Shown in pieces: positions 33,795-42,194 of a stretch of DNA of 44,277 nucleotides (positions are counted from its first letter, which is position 1; each line of letters opens with the position of its first letter). Under the pieces are notes generated by a model. That model had not been told where the DNA came from, searched no databases, and saw only the letters and a program-made list of their open reading frames with translations. Source of the DNA: Streptomyces hilarionis (GTDB lineage: Bacteria; Actinomycetota; Actinomycetes; Streptomycetales; Streptomycetaceae); contig NZ_JAHHIT010000084.1 of the NCBI RefSeq assembly GCF_024539675.1, positions 1-44,277 of the forward strand. The letters run 5' to 3'. The translations under genes and the position numbers were made by a program.

Positions 33795-36575
33795 ATGAAG
33801 CAGCAGGGCGTGCGACCTGAGGGCGCGGAGGGCACCTCTGACGCTGCGTCGCGCCCGGACGCCGCCGACGGGGTGCCGCAGGACGGCATACAGCAGGACC
33901 GAGTGCCGAAGCGCGAGGTCGCGCAGGGCGGCGCGCCGCAGGAGGAGACACGGGAGGCCGAGGTAGCGCGGGAGGTGCACATCGACGAGGTGGAGGGCGA
34001 CGAACCCCTGCTTCCCGCGCGCGTGCACCGTCCTCCCGACCTGATGCGCCTGCTGATCGGCGTGCTCGCCGTCGTCGTCCTGCTGGGCATCGCCGCCTTC
34101 GCACACGGAACGACCTCGGGCCTCGAGCAGGACATCAACAAGGGCACCGGACAGGCGCCCGACCTGCTGATCAAGATCGCGGGTCTGGCCTCCAGCATCG
34201 CGATCCTGCTCGTGCCCGTGGCGTTCGCGATCGAGCGGCTGATCAAGCGGGACGGCCTGCGCATCGCCGACGGTGTGCTCGCGGCGGTCCTCGCGCACGG
34301 CGTGACCCTCGCCACCGACCTCTGGGTCGCCAAGGGCGCTCCCGGTTCGATCCAGGAGGCGCTCACCCAGCCCTCCCCCGGCGACGTCCACGCCCTCACC
34401 GACCCGGTGCACGGCTACCTGGCGCCCGTCATCGCCTACATGACGGCCGTCGGCATGTCGCGGCGGCCGCGCTGGCGCTCGGTGCTGTGGATCGTGCTGC
34501 TGCTGGACGCCTTCTCGATGCTCGTCACCGGCTACACCACCCCCTTCTCGATCATCCTCACGGTGCTGATCGGCTGGACGGTGGCGTACGGCACGCTGTA
34601 CGCGGTCGGCTCCCCGAACGTGCGCCCCACCGGGCGGACGCTGATGGCGGGACTGCGGCACGTCGGGTTCCGCCCGGTGAGCGCGGCCCGCGCGGAGGTC
34701 CCCGACGCCGCCGAGGGCGATCGCGGCCGACGCTACTTCGTCCACCTGGAGGACGGCCCGCCGCTGGACGTGACGGTCGTCGACCGGGAGCAGCAGGCCC
34801 AGGGCTTCTTCTACCGCGCGTGGCGCAACCTGACCCTGCGCGGCTTCGCCACCCGCAGCAGCCTGCAGTCGCTGCGCCAGGCGCTGGAGCAGGAGGCCCT
34901 GCTCGCCTACGCGGCCATCGCGGCGGGCGCCAACGCGCCGAAGCTGATCGCGATGTCGGAGCTCGGACCCGACGCGGTGATGCTCGTCTACGAGCACACC
35001 GGCGGCCGCACCCTCGACTCGCTGTCGGACGAGGAGATCACCGACGATCTGCTGCGCAACGCCTGGCATCAGGTGCGGGCGCTTCAGTCGCGGCGGATCG
35101 CGCACCGTCGCCTCGCGGGCGACGCCATCCTGGTGGATCGTTCCGGCACGGTGATCCTGACCGATCTGCGCGGCGGCGAGATCGCGGCCGGCGACCTGCT
35201 GCTGCGCATGGACGTCGCCCAGTTGGTGACGACGCTCGGACTGCGCGTCGGCGCCGAACGCGCGGTCGCCTCCGCGGTGGGCGTCCTCGGACCGGACGCG
35301 GTCGCCGACTGTCTGCCGATGCTCCAGCCCATCGCGCTGACCCGCTCCACGCGCGCGACGCTGCGCCGGCTGGCCCGCGAGCGGGCTCAGCGCGAGCGCG
35401 ACGCCGTCCTGGAGGCCTCCCAGCAGGCCAAGCAGGCGCGCCTGGAGGCGACAGGACACGACGAGGCCGGGACCGTCGCCCTGGACAAGCCCGGCAAGAA
35501 GGCCGAGCGCGCGGAGGCGCGGGCCGAGAAGCGCGCCATCGACGAGGCGCTGGAGGAGGCGCGCGAGGAGGACCTGCTGACGCAGATCCGGCACGAGGTG
35601 CTGCTCATCCGCCCCCAGGCGCCGGTCGAGCCGGCCCGGCTGGAGCGTGTGCGGCCGCGCACGTTGATGAGTGTCATCGCGGGCGCCATCGGGGCGTACT
35701 TCCTGTTGACGCAGCTCACGCACATCGAGTTCGGCCCCCTCATCGAGAACGCCGACTGGGGCTGGGTCGCCGCCGCCGTGCTGTTCTCCGCGCTGAGCTA
35801 CGTGGCCGCGGCCATGAGCCTGCTGGGCTTCGTCCCGGAGCGGGTGCCGTTCCCGCGGACCGTGGCCGCCCAGGTCGCCGGCTCCTTCGTGAAGATCGTC
35901 GCTCCGGCGGCGGTCGGCGGGGTCGCGCTCAACACGCGCTTCCTCCAGCGCTCGGGGGTGCGGCCGGGGCTCGCCGTCGCCAGCGTCGGCGCGTCGCAGC
36001 TGTTCGGTCTCGGCTGCCACATCCTGATGCTGCTGTCGTTCGGCTATCTGACGGGAACCGAGAAGACGCCGTCGCTGTCGCCGTCCCGCACGGTCATCGC
36101 GGGTCTGCTCACGGTGGCGGTGCTCGTGCTCGTGGTGACGTCGGTGCCGTTCCTGCGCAAGTTCGTCTCCACGCGCGTGCGGTCGCTGTTCGCCGGCGTC
36201 GTGCCGCGCATGCTGGACGTGCTCCAGCGGCCGCAGAAGCTGGTCACCGGCATCGGCGGCATGCTCCTGCTCACCGCCTGCTTCGTGATGTGCCTGGACG
36301 CGTCGATCCGCGCGTTCGGCGACGGGTCGACCTCGCTGAGCATCGCCAGCGTCGCCGTCGTCTTCCTCGCGGGCAACGCGCTGGGCTCCGCCGCCCCGAC
36401 ACCGGGCGGCGTCGGGGCCGTCGAGGCGACCCTGACGGTCGGTCTCATCGCCGTCGGCCTTCCCAAGGAGGTGGCGGCCCCCGCGGTGCTGCTCTTCCGC
36501 CTGCTGACCCTGTGGCTCCCGGTCCTCCCGGGCTGGCTCGCCTTCAACCAGCTCAGCCGCAAGGGCGCCCTTTAG
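33795..36575 (+). CDS. UPF0104/LPG-synthase-type membrane protein with embedded kinase-like domain
   Basis: A 926-residue membrane protein. A polar, charged N-terminal ~75 residues precede about six transmembrane helices (75-275). Residues ~300-520 look like a protein-kinase-type fold: LVYEHTGGRTL near 397-407, a loop HRRLAGDAILVD near 437-448, and TDLRGGE near 456. The usual catalytic loop Asp is Arg and DFG is DLR, so it may be inactive or atypical. Residues ~570-600 are a charged Ala/Glu/Lys coiled region. The last ~300 residues are the UPF0104/LPG-synthase-type multi-helix domain. GAAGAG lies a few bases before the ATG at 33795; a GTG/ATA region to 33771 could extend it. Role unknown; membrane lipid modification or flipping is suggested by the C-terminal family only. 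Confidence 0.8.
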   Translation: MKQQGVRPEGAEGTSDAASRPDAADGVPQDGIQQDRVPKREVAQGGAPQEETREAEVAREVHIDEVEGDEPLLPARVHRPPDLMRLLIGVLAVVVLLGIAAFAHGTTSGLEQDINKGTGQAPDLLIKIAGLASSIAILLVPVAFAIERLIKRDGLRIADGVLAAVLAHGVTLATDLWVAKGAPGSIQEALTQPSPGDVHALTDPVHGYLAPVIAYMTAVGMSRRPRWRSVLWIVLLLDAFSMLVTGYTTPFSIILTVLIGWTVAYGTLYAVGSPNVRPTGRTLMAGLRHVGFRPVSAARAEVPDAAEGDRGRRYFVHLEDGPPLDVTVVDREQQAQGFFYRAWRNLTLRGFATRSSLQSLRQALEQEALLAYAAIAAGANAPKLIAMSELGPDAVMLVYEHTGGRTLDSLSDEEITDDLLRNAWHQVRALQSRRIAHRRLAGDAILVDRSGTVILTDLRGGEIAAGDLLLRMDVAQLVTTLGLRVGAERAVASAVGVLGPDAVADCLPMLQPIALTRSTRATLRRLARERAQRERDAVLEASQQAKQARLEATGHDEAGTVALDKPGKKAERAEARAEKRAIDEALEEAREEDLLTQIRHEVLLIRPQAPVEPARLERVRPRTLMSVIAGAIGAYFLLTQLTHIEFGPLIENADWGWVAAAVLFSALSYVAAAMSLLGFVPERVPFPRTVAAQVAGSFVKIVAPAAVGGVALNTRFLQRSGVRPGLAVASVGASQLFGLGCHILMLLSFGYLTGTEKTPSLSPSRTVIAGLLTVAVLVLVVTSVPFLRKFVSTRVRSLFAGVVPRMLDVLQRPQKLVTGIGGMLLLTACFVMCLDASIRAFGDGSTSLSIASVAVVFLAGNALGSAAPTPGGVGAVEATLTVGLIAVGLPKEVAAPAVLLFRLLTLWLPVLPGWLAFNQLSRKGAL

Positions 36576-36604
36576 TAGCCGACTGCCCCCGAGTGCCGGC
36601 AGCC

Positions 36605-36650
36605 GGCGGCGTGGCTCGCCGCCGAACGGCACTGCCGTACCTCGTACGGC
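36605..36650 (+). terminator. Two hairpins after the UPF0104 gene, probable terminator
   Basis: Two 7-bp stems lie 30 bp past the stop: 36605-36611 with 36617-36623 (loop TGGCT), and 36634-36640 with 36644-36650 (loop CTC). They separate the UPF0104 gene from the first hydrolase gene. Confidence 0.45.
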
Positions 36651-36695
36651 CCGCGCCCCGCGCGCGTGCCGTGACGCCGCCGCAGGATGGGTGTC

Positions 36696-38240
36696 ATGCC
36701 GAACCCCTCCCGTCTGCGCGTCGCCGCCGTGGCCGCCGTCTGCGTGCTGTCGTCCTCCCTGGCGGCGGGCTGCGGCGACGAGGCGGGGGACGGCGACCTG
36801 ACGGCCCAGAAGCTGACCTGGAAGGACTGCCCGGCCCCCTCCCAGGCGGAAGGGGGCGGCGGCGCGCCCTCTCCGCTGCCGCACGGCGGCGCGTGGCAGT
36901 GCGCCACCATGAAGGCGCCCCTCGACTGGGCGGACCCCAAGGGCGACACCATCGGCATCGCCCTGATCAGGGCCCGGGCCGACGGAGCCCGCAGCAGGCG
37001 CATCGGCTCGCTGATCTTCAACTTCGGCGGCCCGGGCGGCTCGGGCGTCTCCACGCTGCCCGCCTTCGGCGACCAGTACGCGGCCCTGCGCACCCGCTAC
37101 GACCTGGTGAGCTTCGACCCGCGCGGAGTCGGCCGCAGCGCCGGCGTGCGCTGCGAGAACGACCAGCAGCTCGACGCCTACTTCCAGCAGGACGCCACCC
37201 CCGACGACGCCGCGGAGCGCGCCGCCCTGCTGAAGCACACCAGGACGTTCAACGCGGCCTGCGAGAAGCACTCCGGCAGGACGCTGCCCCACGTGCGGAC
37301 CACCGACGCGGCCCGTGACATGGACCTGATGCGCCAGGTCCTCGGCGACGACCGGCTGTACTACTTCGGCATCTCCTACGGCACCGAGCTGGGCGGCGTG
37401 TACGCCCACCTGTTCCCGAAGAAGGTGGGGCGCGCGGTGTTCGACGGCGTCGTCGACCCCACGCAGACGTCCGAGCAGGGCTCGCTGGGGCAGGCCCGGG
37501 GCTTCCAGCTCGCGCTGCGCAACTTCGCCGAGGACTGCACGTCCAAGGCTGAGGACTGCCCCGTCGGGGACACCCCCCAGGACGTCGAGGACCGCATCGC
37601 GCACCTCCTGCCGGCCCTCGACCGCAAGCCGATCCCGGGCATCTTCCCGCGGGTGCTGACCCAGAGCGCGGCAACGAACGGCATCGCCCAGGCCCTGTAC
37701 GCCAAGGAGTTCTGGGCATACCTCACCGAAGGGCTGGAGCAGGCCTACGCGGGGGACGGGCAGACCCTGATGCTGCTGTCCGACCTGATGAACGGGCGCA
37801 GCGAGAACGGCGAGTACAGCAACATCACCGCCGCCAACGTCTCCATCAACTGCGCCGACGACAAGCCGCGCTACTCGGTCGCCCAGGTGCAGGCGCAGCT
37901 GCCCCGGTTCCGTGCCGCCTCCCCCGTCTTCGGGGACTTCCTGGCCTGGGGCATGGTGAGCTGCACCGACTGGGCCGTGCCGGGCGCCGCCGACCATCCG
38001 GACGTGAGCGCGCCGGGGTCGGCGCCGATCCTGGTCGTGGGCAACACCGGGGACCCCGCGACCCCGTACGAGGGCGCGGGCAAGATGGTGGACGCGCTGG
38101 GCCGGGGGGTCGGGGTCGAGCTGACGTACAAGGGGCAGGGACACGGCGCGTACGACAGCAAGAACAAGTGCGTCCAGGGGGCGGTGAACGGCTACCTGCT
38201 GAACGGCACGGTGCCCGCCGCCGGAACGGTCTGCTCCTGA
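36696..38240 (+). CDS. Secreted lipoprotein alpha/beta hydrolase, tripeptidyl-aminopeptidase type
   Basis: A 514-residue lipoprotein. The signal peptide ends in the lipobox LAAGC (about residues 20-24), so the mature enzyme is anchored outside the membrane. The alpha/beta hydrolase triad is visible: Ser227 in GISYGTELGG, Asp in VGNTGDPATPYE, and His in KGQGHGAYDS. The oxyanion strand FNFGGPGGSG and the TAP-like C-terminal domain match the Streptomyces tripeptidyl aminopeptidase family, which trims N-terminal peptides. The ATG at 36696 has AGGA eight bases upstream; an ATG 9 bases earlier is possible. A close paralog follows 304 bp downstream. Confidence 0.92.
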   Translation: MPNPSRLRVAAVAAVCVLSSSLAAGCGDEAGDGDLTAQKLTWKDCPAPSQAEGGGGAPSPLPHGGAWQCATMKAPLDWADPKGDTIGIALIRARADGARSRRIGSLIFNFGGPGGSGVSTLPAFGDQYAALRTRYDLVSFDPRGVGRSAGVRCENDQQLDAYFQQDATPDDAAERAALLKHTRTFNAACEKHSGRTLPHVRTTDAARDMDLMRQVLGDDRLYYFGISYGTELGGVYAHLFPKKVGRAVFDGVVDPTQTSEQGSLGQARGFQLALRNFAEDCTSKAEDCPVGDTPQDVEDRIAHLLPALDRKPIPGIFPRVLTQSAATNGIAQALYAKEFWAYLTEGLEQAYAGDGQTLMLLSDLMNGRSENGEYSNITAANVSINCADDKPRYSVAQVQAQLPRFRAASPVFGDFLAWGMVSCTDWAVPGAADHPDVSAPGSAPILVVGNTGDPATPYEGAGKMVDALGRGVGVELTYKGQGHGAYDSKNKCVQGAVNGYLLNGTVPAAGTVCS

Positions 38241-38255
38241 CGCCGGCCGCCGCAG

Positions 38256-38369
38256 CCCTCCGGTCCCGACACCCCTCGCCGGAACCCTCCGGTCCCGACA
38301 CCCCTCGCCGGAACCGACCGCTTCCGACACCGGCGCCGGAACCGTCCGTTCCCGGCGCCCGCCGCCCAG
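38256..38369. repeat. 28-29-bp tandem repeat between the two hydrolase genes
   Basis: Two near-identical 29-bp units begin at 38256 and 38285 (start CCCTCCGGTCCC). A 28-bp diverged unit starts at 38314 and a fourth, more degraded one at 38342. The rest of the 304-bp gap (38241-38544) holds the DnaA box and the promoter and ribosome binding site of the second hydrolase; no gene is seen. Confidence 0.75.
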
Positions 38370-38447
38370 GCCGTCCGCGTCCGGTCCCCGCCGCGCCCTC
38401 CGACCGGCCATGAACCCCTCGACCTCCTGAAACCGCAGGTCAAAGGG

Positions 38448-38456
38448 TTATCCACA
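38448..38456 (+). promoter_or_regulatory. DnaA box TTATCCACA
   Basis: Exact match to the classical DnaA-box consensus, 88 bp before the second hydrolase start. The isolated box is suggestive only. Confidence 0.5.
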
Positions 38457-38544
38457 GGCTCGGACGGCCGGGTCGCCCGCCGCCTACCATGGCCTGACAG
38501 CCGTCCGCCGCCGAGCGTGGACGGCACGCGAGGGGGGACGTGCG

Positions 38545-40107
38545 ATGGCGCGATGGGGACGGTGGACGGCGTTGGGCGCCGCCGCCGCACTGCTGGCGAC
38601 GGGCTGTGCCGGTGGGTCGGGCGGGAGCGGGGACGGCAAGGGGAGGACGGCCGGCGCGTCCGCCTCGACCGGCTCCTCCGCGACGCCGGGCGCCGCGATC
38701 GCCCCGCCCGCCTCGCTGACCGGACAGAAGCTGGAATGGGGCCGCTGCAAGGGCACGGCGGACTCCGCCACACCGGACGCCGCCTGGCAGTGCGCCACGC
38801 TCAGGACGCCCCTGGACTGGTCGAGGCCGGACGGCGACACGATCGACATCGCCCTGGTGCGGGCCAGGTCCCGGGCGAGCGGAGGCGACCGGGCCGGCTC
38901 TCTGCTGTTCAACTTCGGCGGGCCCGGCGGCTCGGGCGTCTCGACGCTTCCCGCCTTCGGCTCCACATTCTCCTCCCTTCGCGAGCACTACGACCTGGTG
39001 AGCTGGGATCCGCGCTCGGTCGGCGCCAGCGAGGGCGTCCGCTGCCGCAGCGACAAGGACATCCAGGCCGCCGAGTCGCTGGACTACACCCCTGACACCC
39101 CGGCGGAGGAGCGGGCGTTCTTCCAGGACGCCACCGACTTCGGCAAGGGCTGTGCGAAGGCAGCGGGCCGCCTGCTGGCCCACGCGTCGACGACCGACAC
39201 CGCCCGCGACATGGACCTGCTGCGCGAGGTCCTCGGCGACCGGAAGATGCACTACTTCGGCATCTCCTACGGCACCGAACTGGGCGGCGTGTACGCCCAT
39301 CTGTTCCCGAGGAACGTGGGACGGATCGTCCTGGACGCCGTCGTGGACCCGACCGCCGGCGCGGTGGGCCATGCGCAGAACCAGGCACGCGGCTTCCAGC
39401 GGGCGCTCGACGACTATCTCGCCTCGACCGGCGAGGACCCGAAGAAGGGCAGCCGGGAGATCGCGGACCTGCTGCACCGGCTCGACGGCGCGCCGTTGCC
39501 CGCCTCCGACGGACGCAAGCTGACGCAGACGCTCGCCCTCACGGGCATCGTGCTGCCGCTGTACAGCGAGCAGAGCTGGCCGAGCCTGACCAGGGCCCTG
39601 GCCGCTGCGAAGAAGGGGGACGGCACCGAGCTGCTGACGCTCGCCGACGGTTACAACGACCGCGACTCGTCGGGGCACTACGGCACGTCGGCCCACTCCC
39701 AACGGGTCATATCGTGCTTGGACGACAGGCAGCGGCCCACCGCGGAGGCGACGAAGCGGAGACTGGCGCAGTTCGAGAGGATCTCCCCCGTCTTCGGCGA
39801 CTTCCTGGCCTGGGACACGGCCGGGTGGTGCCACGACTGGCCGGTGGCCGGGCAGTACGACACCCCGGAGGTGAGCGCCGCGGGCGCGGCGCCGATCCTG
39901 CTGGTCGGCAACACCGGGGACCCGGCCACGCCCTACGAGGGCGCCCGCAGGATGGCGGACGAACTGGGCAAGGGGGTCGGAGTGCTGCTCACCTGGAAGG
40001 GCGAGGGGCACGGCGCCTACACGAGCGGGGACGACTGCGTGGCCTCGACGGTGGACGCCTACCTGCTGCGGGGGACGGTGCCGAAGGACGGCAAGGTCTG
40101 CTCATGA
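38545..40107 (+). CDS. Secreted lipoprotein alpha/beta hydrolase, tripeptidyl-aminopeptidase type (paralog)
   Basis: A 520-residue paralog of the upstream gene. The signal peptide ends with lipobox LLATGC (about residues 16-21), followed by a Gly/Ser-rich linker. The triad is Ser241 in GISYGTELGG, Asp in VGNTGDPATPYE and His in KGEGHGAYTS. FNFGGPGGSG supplies the oxyanion region. The sequence is close to its neighbour over the whole length, so the pair probably arose by tandem duplication. A strong GGGGGGA lies about eight bases before the ATG at 38545. The gene is convergent with moeZ, with a very strong hairpin between them. Confidence 0.92.
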   Translation: MARWGRWTALGAAAALLATGCAGGSGGSGDGKGRTAGASASTGSSATPGAAIAPPASLTGQKLEWGRCKGTADSATPDAAWQCATLRTPLDWSRPDGDTIDIALVRARSRASGGDRAGSLLFNFGGPGGSGVSTLPAFGSTFSSLREHYDLVSWDPRSVGASEGVRCRSDKDIQAAESLDYTPDTPAEERAFFQDATDFGKGCAKAAGRLLAHASTTDTARDMDLLREVLGDRKMHYFGISYGTELGGVYAHLFPRNVGRIVLDAVVDPTAGAVGHAQNQARGFQRALDDYLASTGEDPKKGSREIADLLHRLDGAPLPASDGRKLTQTLALTGIVLPLYSEQSWPSLTRALAAAKKGDGTELLTLADGYNDRDSSGHYGTSAHSQRVISCLDDRQRPTAEATKRRLAQFERISPVFGDFLAWDTAGWCHDWPVAGQYDTPEVSAAGAAPILLVGNTGDPATPYEGARRMADELGKGVGVLLTWKGEGHGAYTSGDDCVASTVDAYLLRGTVPKDGKVCS

Positions 40108-40110
40108 CGA

Positions 40111-40153
40111 CGGCGGGGGCTGCGCGCACTCGTGGTGCGCGCAGCCCCCGCCG
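40111..40153. terminator. Very strong bidirectional terminator
   Basis: A perfect 19-bp stem (40111-40129 and 40135-40153) with loop TCGTG lies 3 bp after the hydrolase stop, in the gap before the convergent moeZ stop. Confidence 0.9.
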
Positions 40154-40193
40154 ATCCGACCGGGCGGCCCGGTGGGCGGTGCGAACGGCCCTG

Positions 40194-41372
40194 TCAGTAG
40201 ACGGGCTTGCTCGGCTCGATCTGGTGGACCCAGCCGATCACGCCGCCGCCGACGTGGACGGCGTCCGAGAAGCCCGCGGACTTCAGCACGGCGAGGACTT
40301 CCGCACTGCGGACACCCGTCTTGCAATGCAAGACGATCTTCTTGTCCTGCGGCAGGCCCTCCAGGGCGGTGCCCATCAGGAACTCGTTCTTCGGGATCAG
40401 CTTGGCGCCCGGGATGGAGACGATCTCGTACTCGTTCGGCTCGCGGACGTCGATGATCTCGATGTTCTCGCCGTCGTCGATCCACTCCTTGAGCTGCTTG
40501 GGAGTGATCGTGGCTCCGGCCGCCGCCTCCTGGGCCTCCTCGGAGACGACGCCGCAGAAGGCCTCGTAGTCGATGAGTTCGGTGACGGTGGGGTTCTCGC
40601 CGCAGACCGCGCAGTCGGGGTCCTTGCGGACCTTGACCTGCCGGTACTGCATCTCCAGGGCGTCGTAGATCATCAGACGGCCGACGAGCGGCTCGCCGAT
40701 GCCCGCGAGGAGCTTGATGGCCTCGTTGACCTGGATGGAGCCGATGGACGCGCACAGCACGCCCAGGACGCCGCCCTCGGCGCAGGAGGGGACCATGCCG
40801 GGGGGCGGGGGCTCCGGGTAGAGGCAGCGGTAGCAGGGTCCGTGCTCGGACCAGAAGACCGAGGCCTGTCCGTCGAAACGGTAGATCGAGCCCCACACGT
40901 ACGGCTTGTTGAGCAGCACGCACGCGTCGTTGACCAGGTAGCGGGTCGCGAAGTTGTCCGTGCCGTCGACGATCAGGTCGTACTGGGCGAAGATCTCCAT
41001 CACGTTCTCGGCTTCGAGCCGCTCTTCGTGAAGGACCACGTTCACGTACGGGTTGATGCCGAGGACGGAGTCGCGGGCGGACTCGGCCTTGGAGCGGCCG
41101 ATGTCGGCCTGGCTGTGGATGATCTGCCGCTGAAGGTTCGACTCGTCGACCTCGTCGAACTCCACGATGCCGAGCGTGCCCACGCCCGCCGCGGCCAGGT
41201 ACATCAGCGCCGGCGAGCCCAGCCCGCCGGCGCCCACACAGAGCACCTTGGCGTTCTTCAGCCGCTTCTGCCCGTCCATCCCGACATCCGGGATGATCAG
41301 GTGGCGGGAGTACCGTCGGACCTCGTCTACGGTGAGCTCAGAGGCTGGCTCGACCAGGGGTGGCAGCGACAC
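40194..41372 (-). CDS. moeZ: MoeZ: adenylyltransferase/sulfurtransferase with rhodanese domain
   Basis: A 392-residue MoeZ/MoeB-R protein. The E1-like N-terminal domain has the nucleotide loop GAGGLGSPALMYL (about 48-60), DEVDESNLQRQ with the catalytic Arg, and zinc cysteines in CYRCLYP and CAVCGENP. The C-terminal rhodanese domain (about 285-392) has DVREPNEYE and the active Cys350 in HCKTGVRS. It activates ThiS/MoaD-like sulfur carriers by adenylation and sulfur transfer, for molybdopterin, thiamine, cysteine or secondary metabolite routes in Streptomyces. The GTG at 41372 has GGAG about six bases upstream. MoaE, its likely pathway partner, is encoded elsewhere in this window. Confidence 0.95.
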   Translation of the reverse strand: MSLPPLVEPASELTVDEVRRYSRHLIIPDVGMDGQKRLKNAKVLCVGAGGLGSPALMYLAAAGVGTLGIVEFDEVDESNLQRQIIHSQADIGRSKAESARDSVLGINPYVNVVLHEERLEAENVMEIFAQYDLIVDGTDNFATRYLVNDACVLLNKPYVWGSIYRFDGQASVFWSEHGPCYRCLYPEPPPPGMVPSCAEGGVLGVLCASIGSIQVNEAIKLLAGIGEPLVGRLMIYDALEMQYRQVKVRKDPDCAVCGENPTVTELIDYEAFCGVVSEEAQEAAAGATITPKQLKEWIDDGENIEIIDVREPNEYEIVSIPGAKLIPKNEFLMGTALEGLPQDKKIVLHCKTGVRSAEVLAVLKSAGFSDAVHVGGGVIGWVHQIEPSKPVY

Positions 41373-41435
41373 GGGGACTCCGTTGGTCGGTCGATCACTA
41401 CGGTTGTTCTCCCCGTAACACTGCCACGGCCCTCT

Positions 41436-42194
41436 TCATTCCGAGACACCCGTTCCAATGCGCGAGACGATCTCGTCCCAGTAGCCGGGCATGGTCTCCC
41501 AGGGGTCGGCCAGGCCCGCGCGATCGGCGCCGTCCGTGAACCAGATCGTGCCCGCGCCCTGCCAGCGGGCGATGCGCAGCGCCTCGTCGAGATGACAGCG
41601 CGGCACCCCGTGCACGAGGTGGCAGAAGCGCTCGGGCGGGTGCTCGGCGGTCCACTCCGCCACCTGCGACCAGCGGTAGTCGCTCCAGGAGCCGCGGAAG
41701 GTGACCAACTGGTCGGCGTGCTCGGCGTAGCCGGGATGCGGGTGGGCGCCGTGTCCGAGGACGAGGTGGGGCGCGTCGTGGAGCGCGCGGAGCGTGTCGG
41801 TCGTGCGGCGCACCGCGGGAAGCGCGGCGTGCTCGGCCGGACACCGGTCCAGGAGGAAGCCGTCGACCTGGTACCAGTCCAGATGGCGACGCGCGTCGGC
41901 GATCACTTCGGCGAAGGCGCGGGCGCCGTGGCGCAGGTCGAGGCGGCCGAGGACGCGGACGCCCGCGTTGCGCAGCCGGCCCGTCGATTCCAGGCAGCGA
42001 GGGTCGGGCCGGACGCCGGGCCCGTCGGCGACGTCGAGGACGACCCAGTGCAGGGGGCGGCCGGGGCGGGTGAGCTCGGCCCACTCGGCCGGCGCGAGGA
42101 GGGGGTGGGCGAGGCCGGGGACGCCGAGTCCGGTGCGCACGTCGGTGGTCCCCGAGCTCGCGGTGCCCGCCGGTGTTCCGGTCAGATACGACAC
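41436..42194 (-). CDS. Spherulin-4 / GH114-like protein
   Basis: A 252-residue protein of the spherulin-4 family, related to GH114 endo-alpha-1,4-N-acetylgalactosaminidase domains such as the N-terminal region of PelA. Visible features include WVVLDVADGPG, the strand VRVLGRLDLRHGAR, the acidic-face DWYQVDGFLLDRCP and ITFRG-like strand LVTFRGSW. The catalytic acidic residues cannot be proved from sequence. No signal peptide is seen. The GTG at 42194 has GGAGG five bases upstream and overlaps the epimerase end by 13 bases, so the two are coupled. Its stop is 63 bp from the moeZ start. Confidence 0.8.
   Translation of the reverse strand: MSYLTGTPAGTASSGTTDVRTGLGVPGLAHPLLAPAEWAELTRPGRPLHWVVLDVADGPGVRPDPRCLESTGRLRNAGVRVLGRLDLRHGARAFAEVIADARRHLDWYQVDGFLLDRCPAEHAALPAVRRTTDTLRALHDAPHLVLGHGAHPHPGYAEHADQLVTFRGSWSDYRWSQVAEWTAEHPPERFCHLVHGVPRCHLDEALRIARWQGAGTIWFTDGADRAGLADPWETMPGYWDEIVSRIGTGVSE

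Noticed and set aside
33222..38411. Minus-strand 1729-codon frame
   Set aside because: Only its last 128 codons are a recognisable gene. The rest is antisense of the UPF0104 and hydrolase genes with biased composition.
38448..38456. Replication origin
   Set aside because: A single DnaA box without clustering or AT-rich unwinding region, and no dnaA or dnaN genes nearby.
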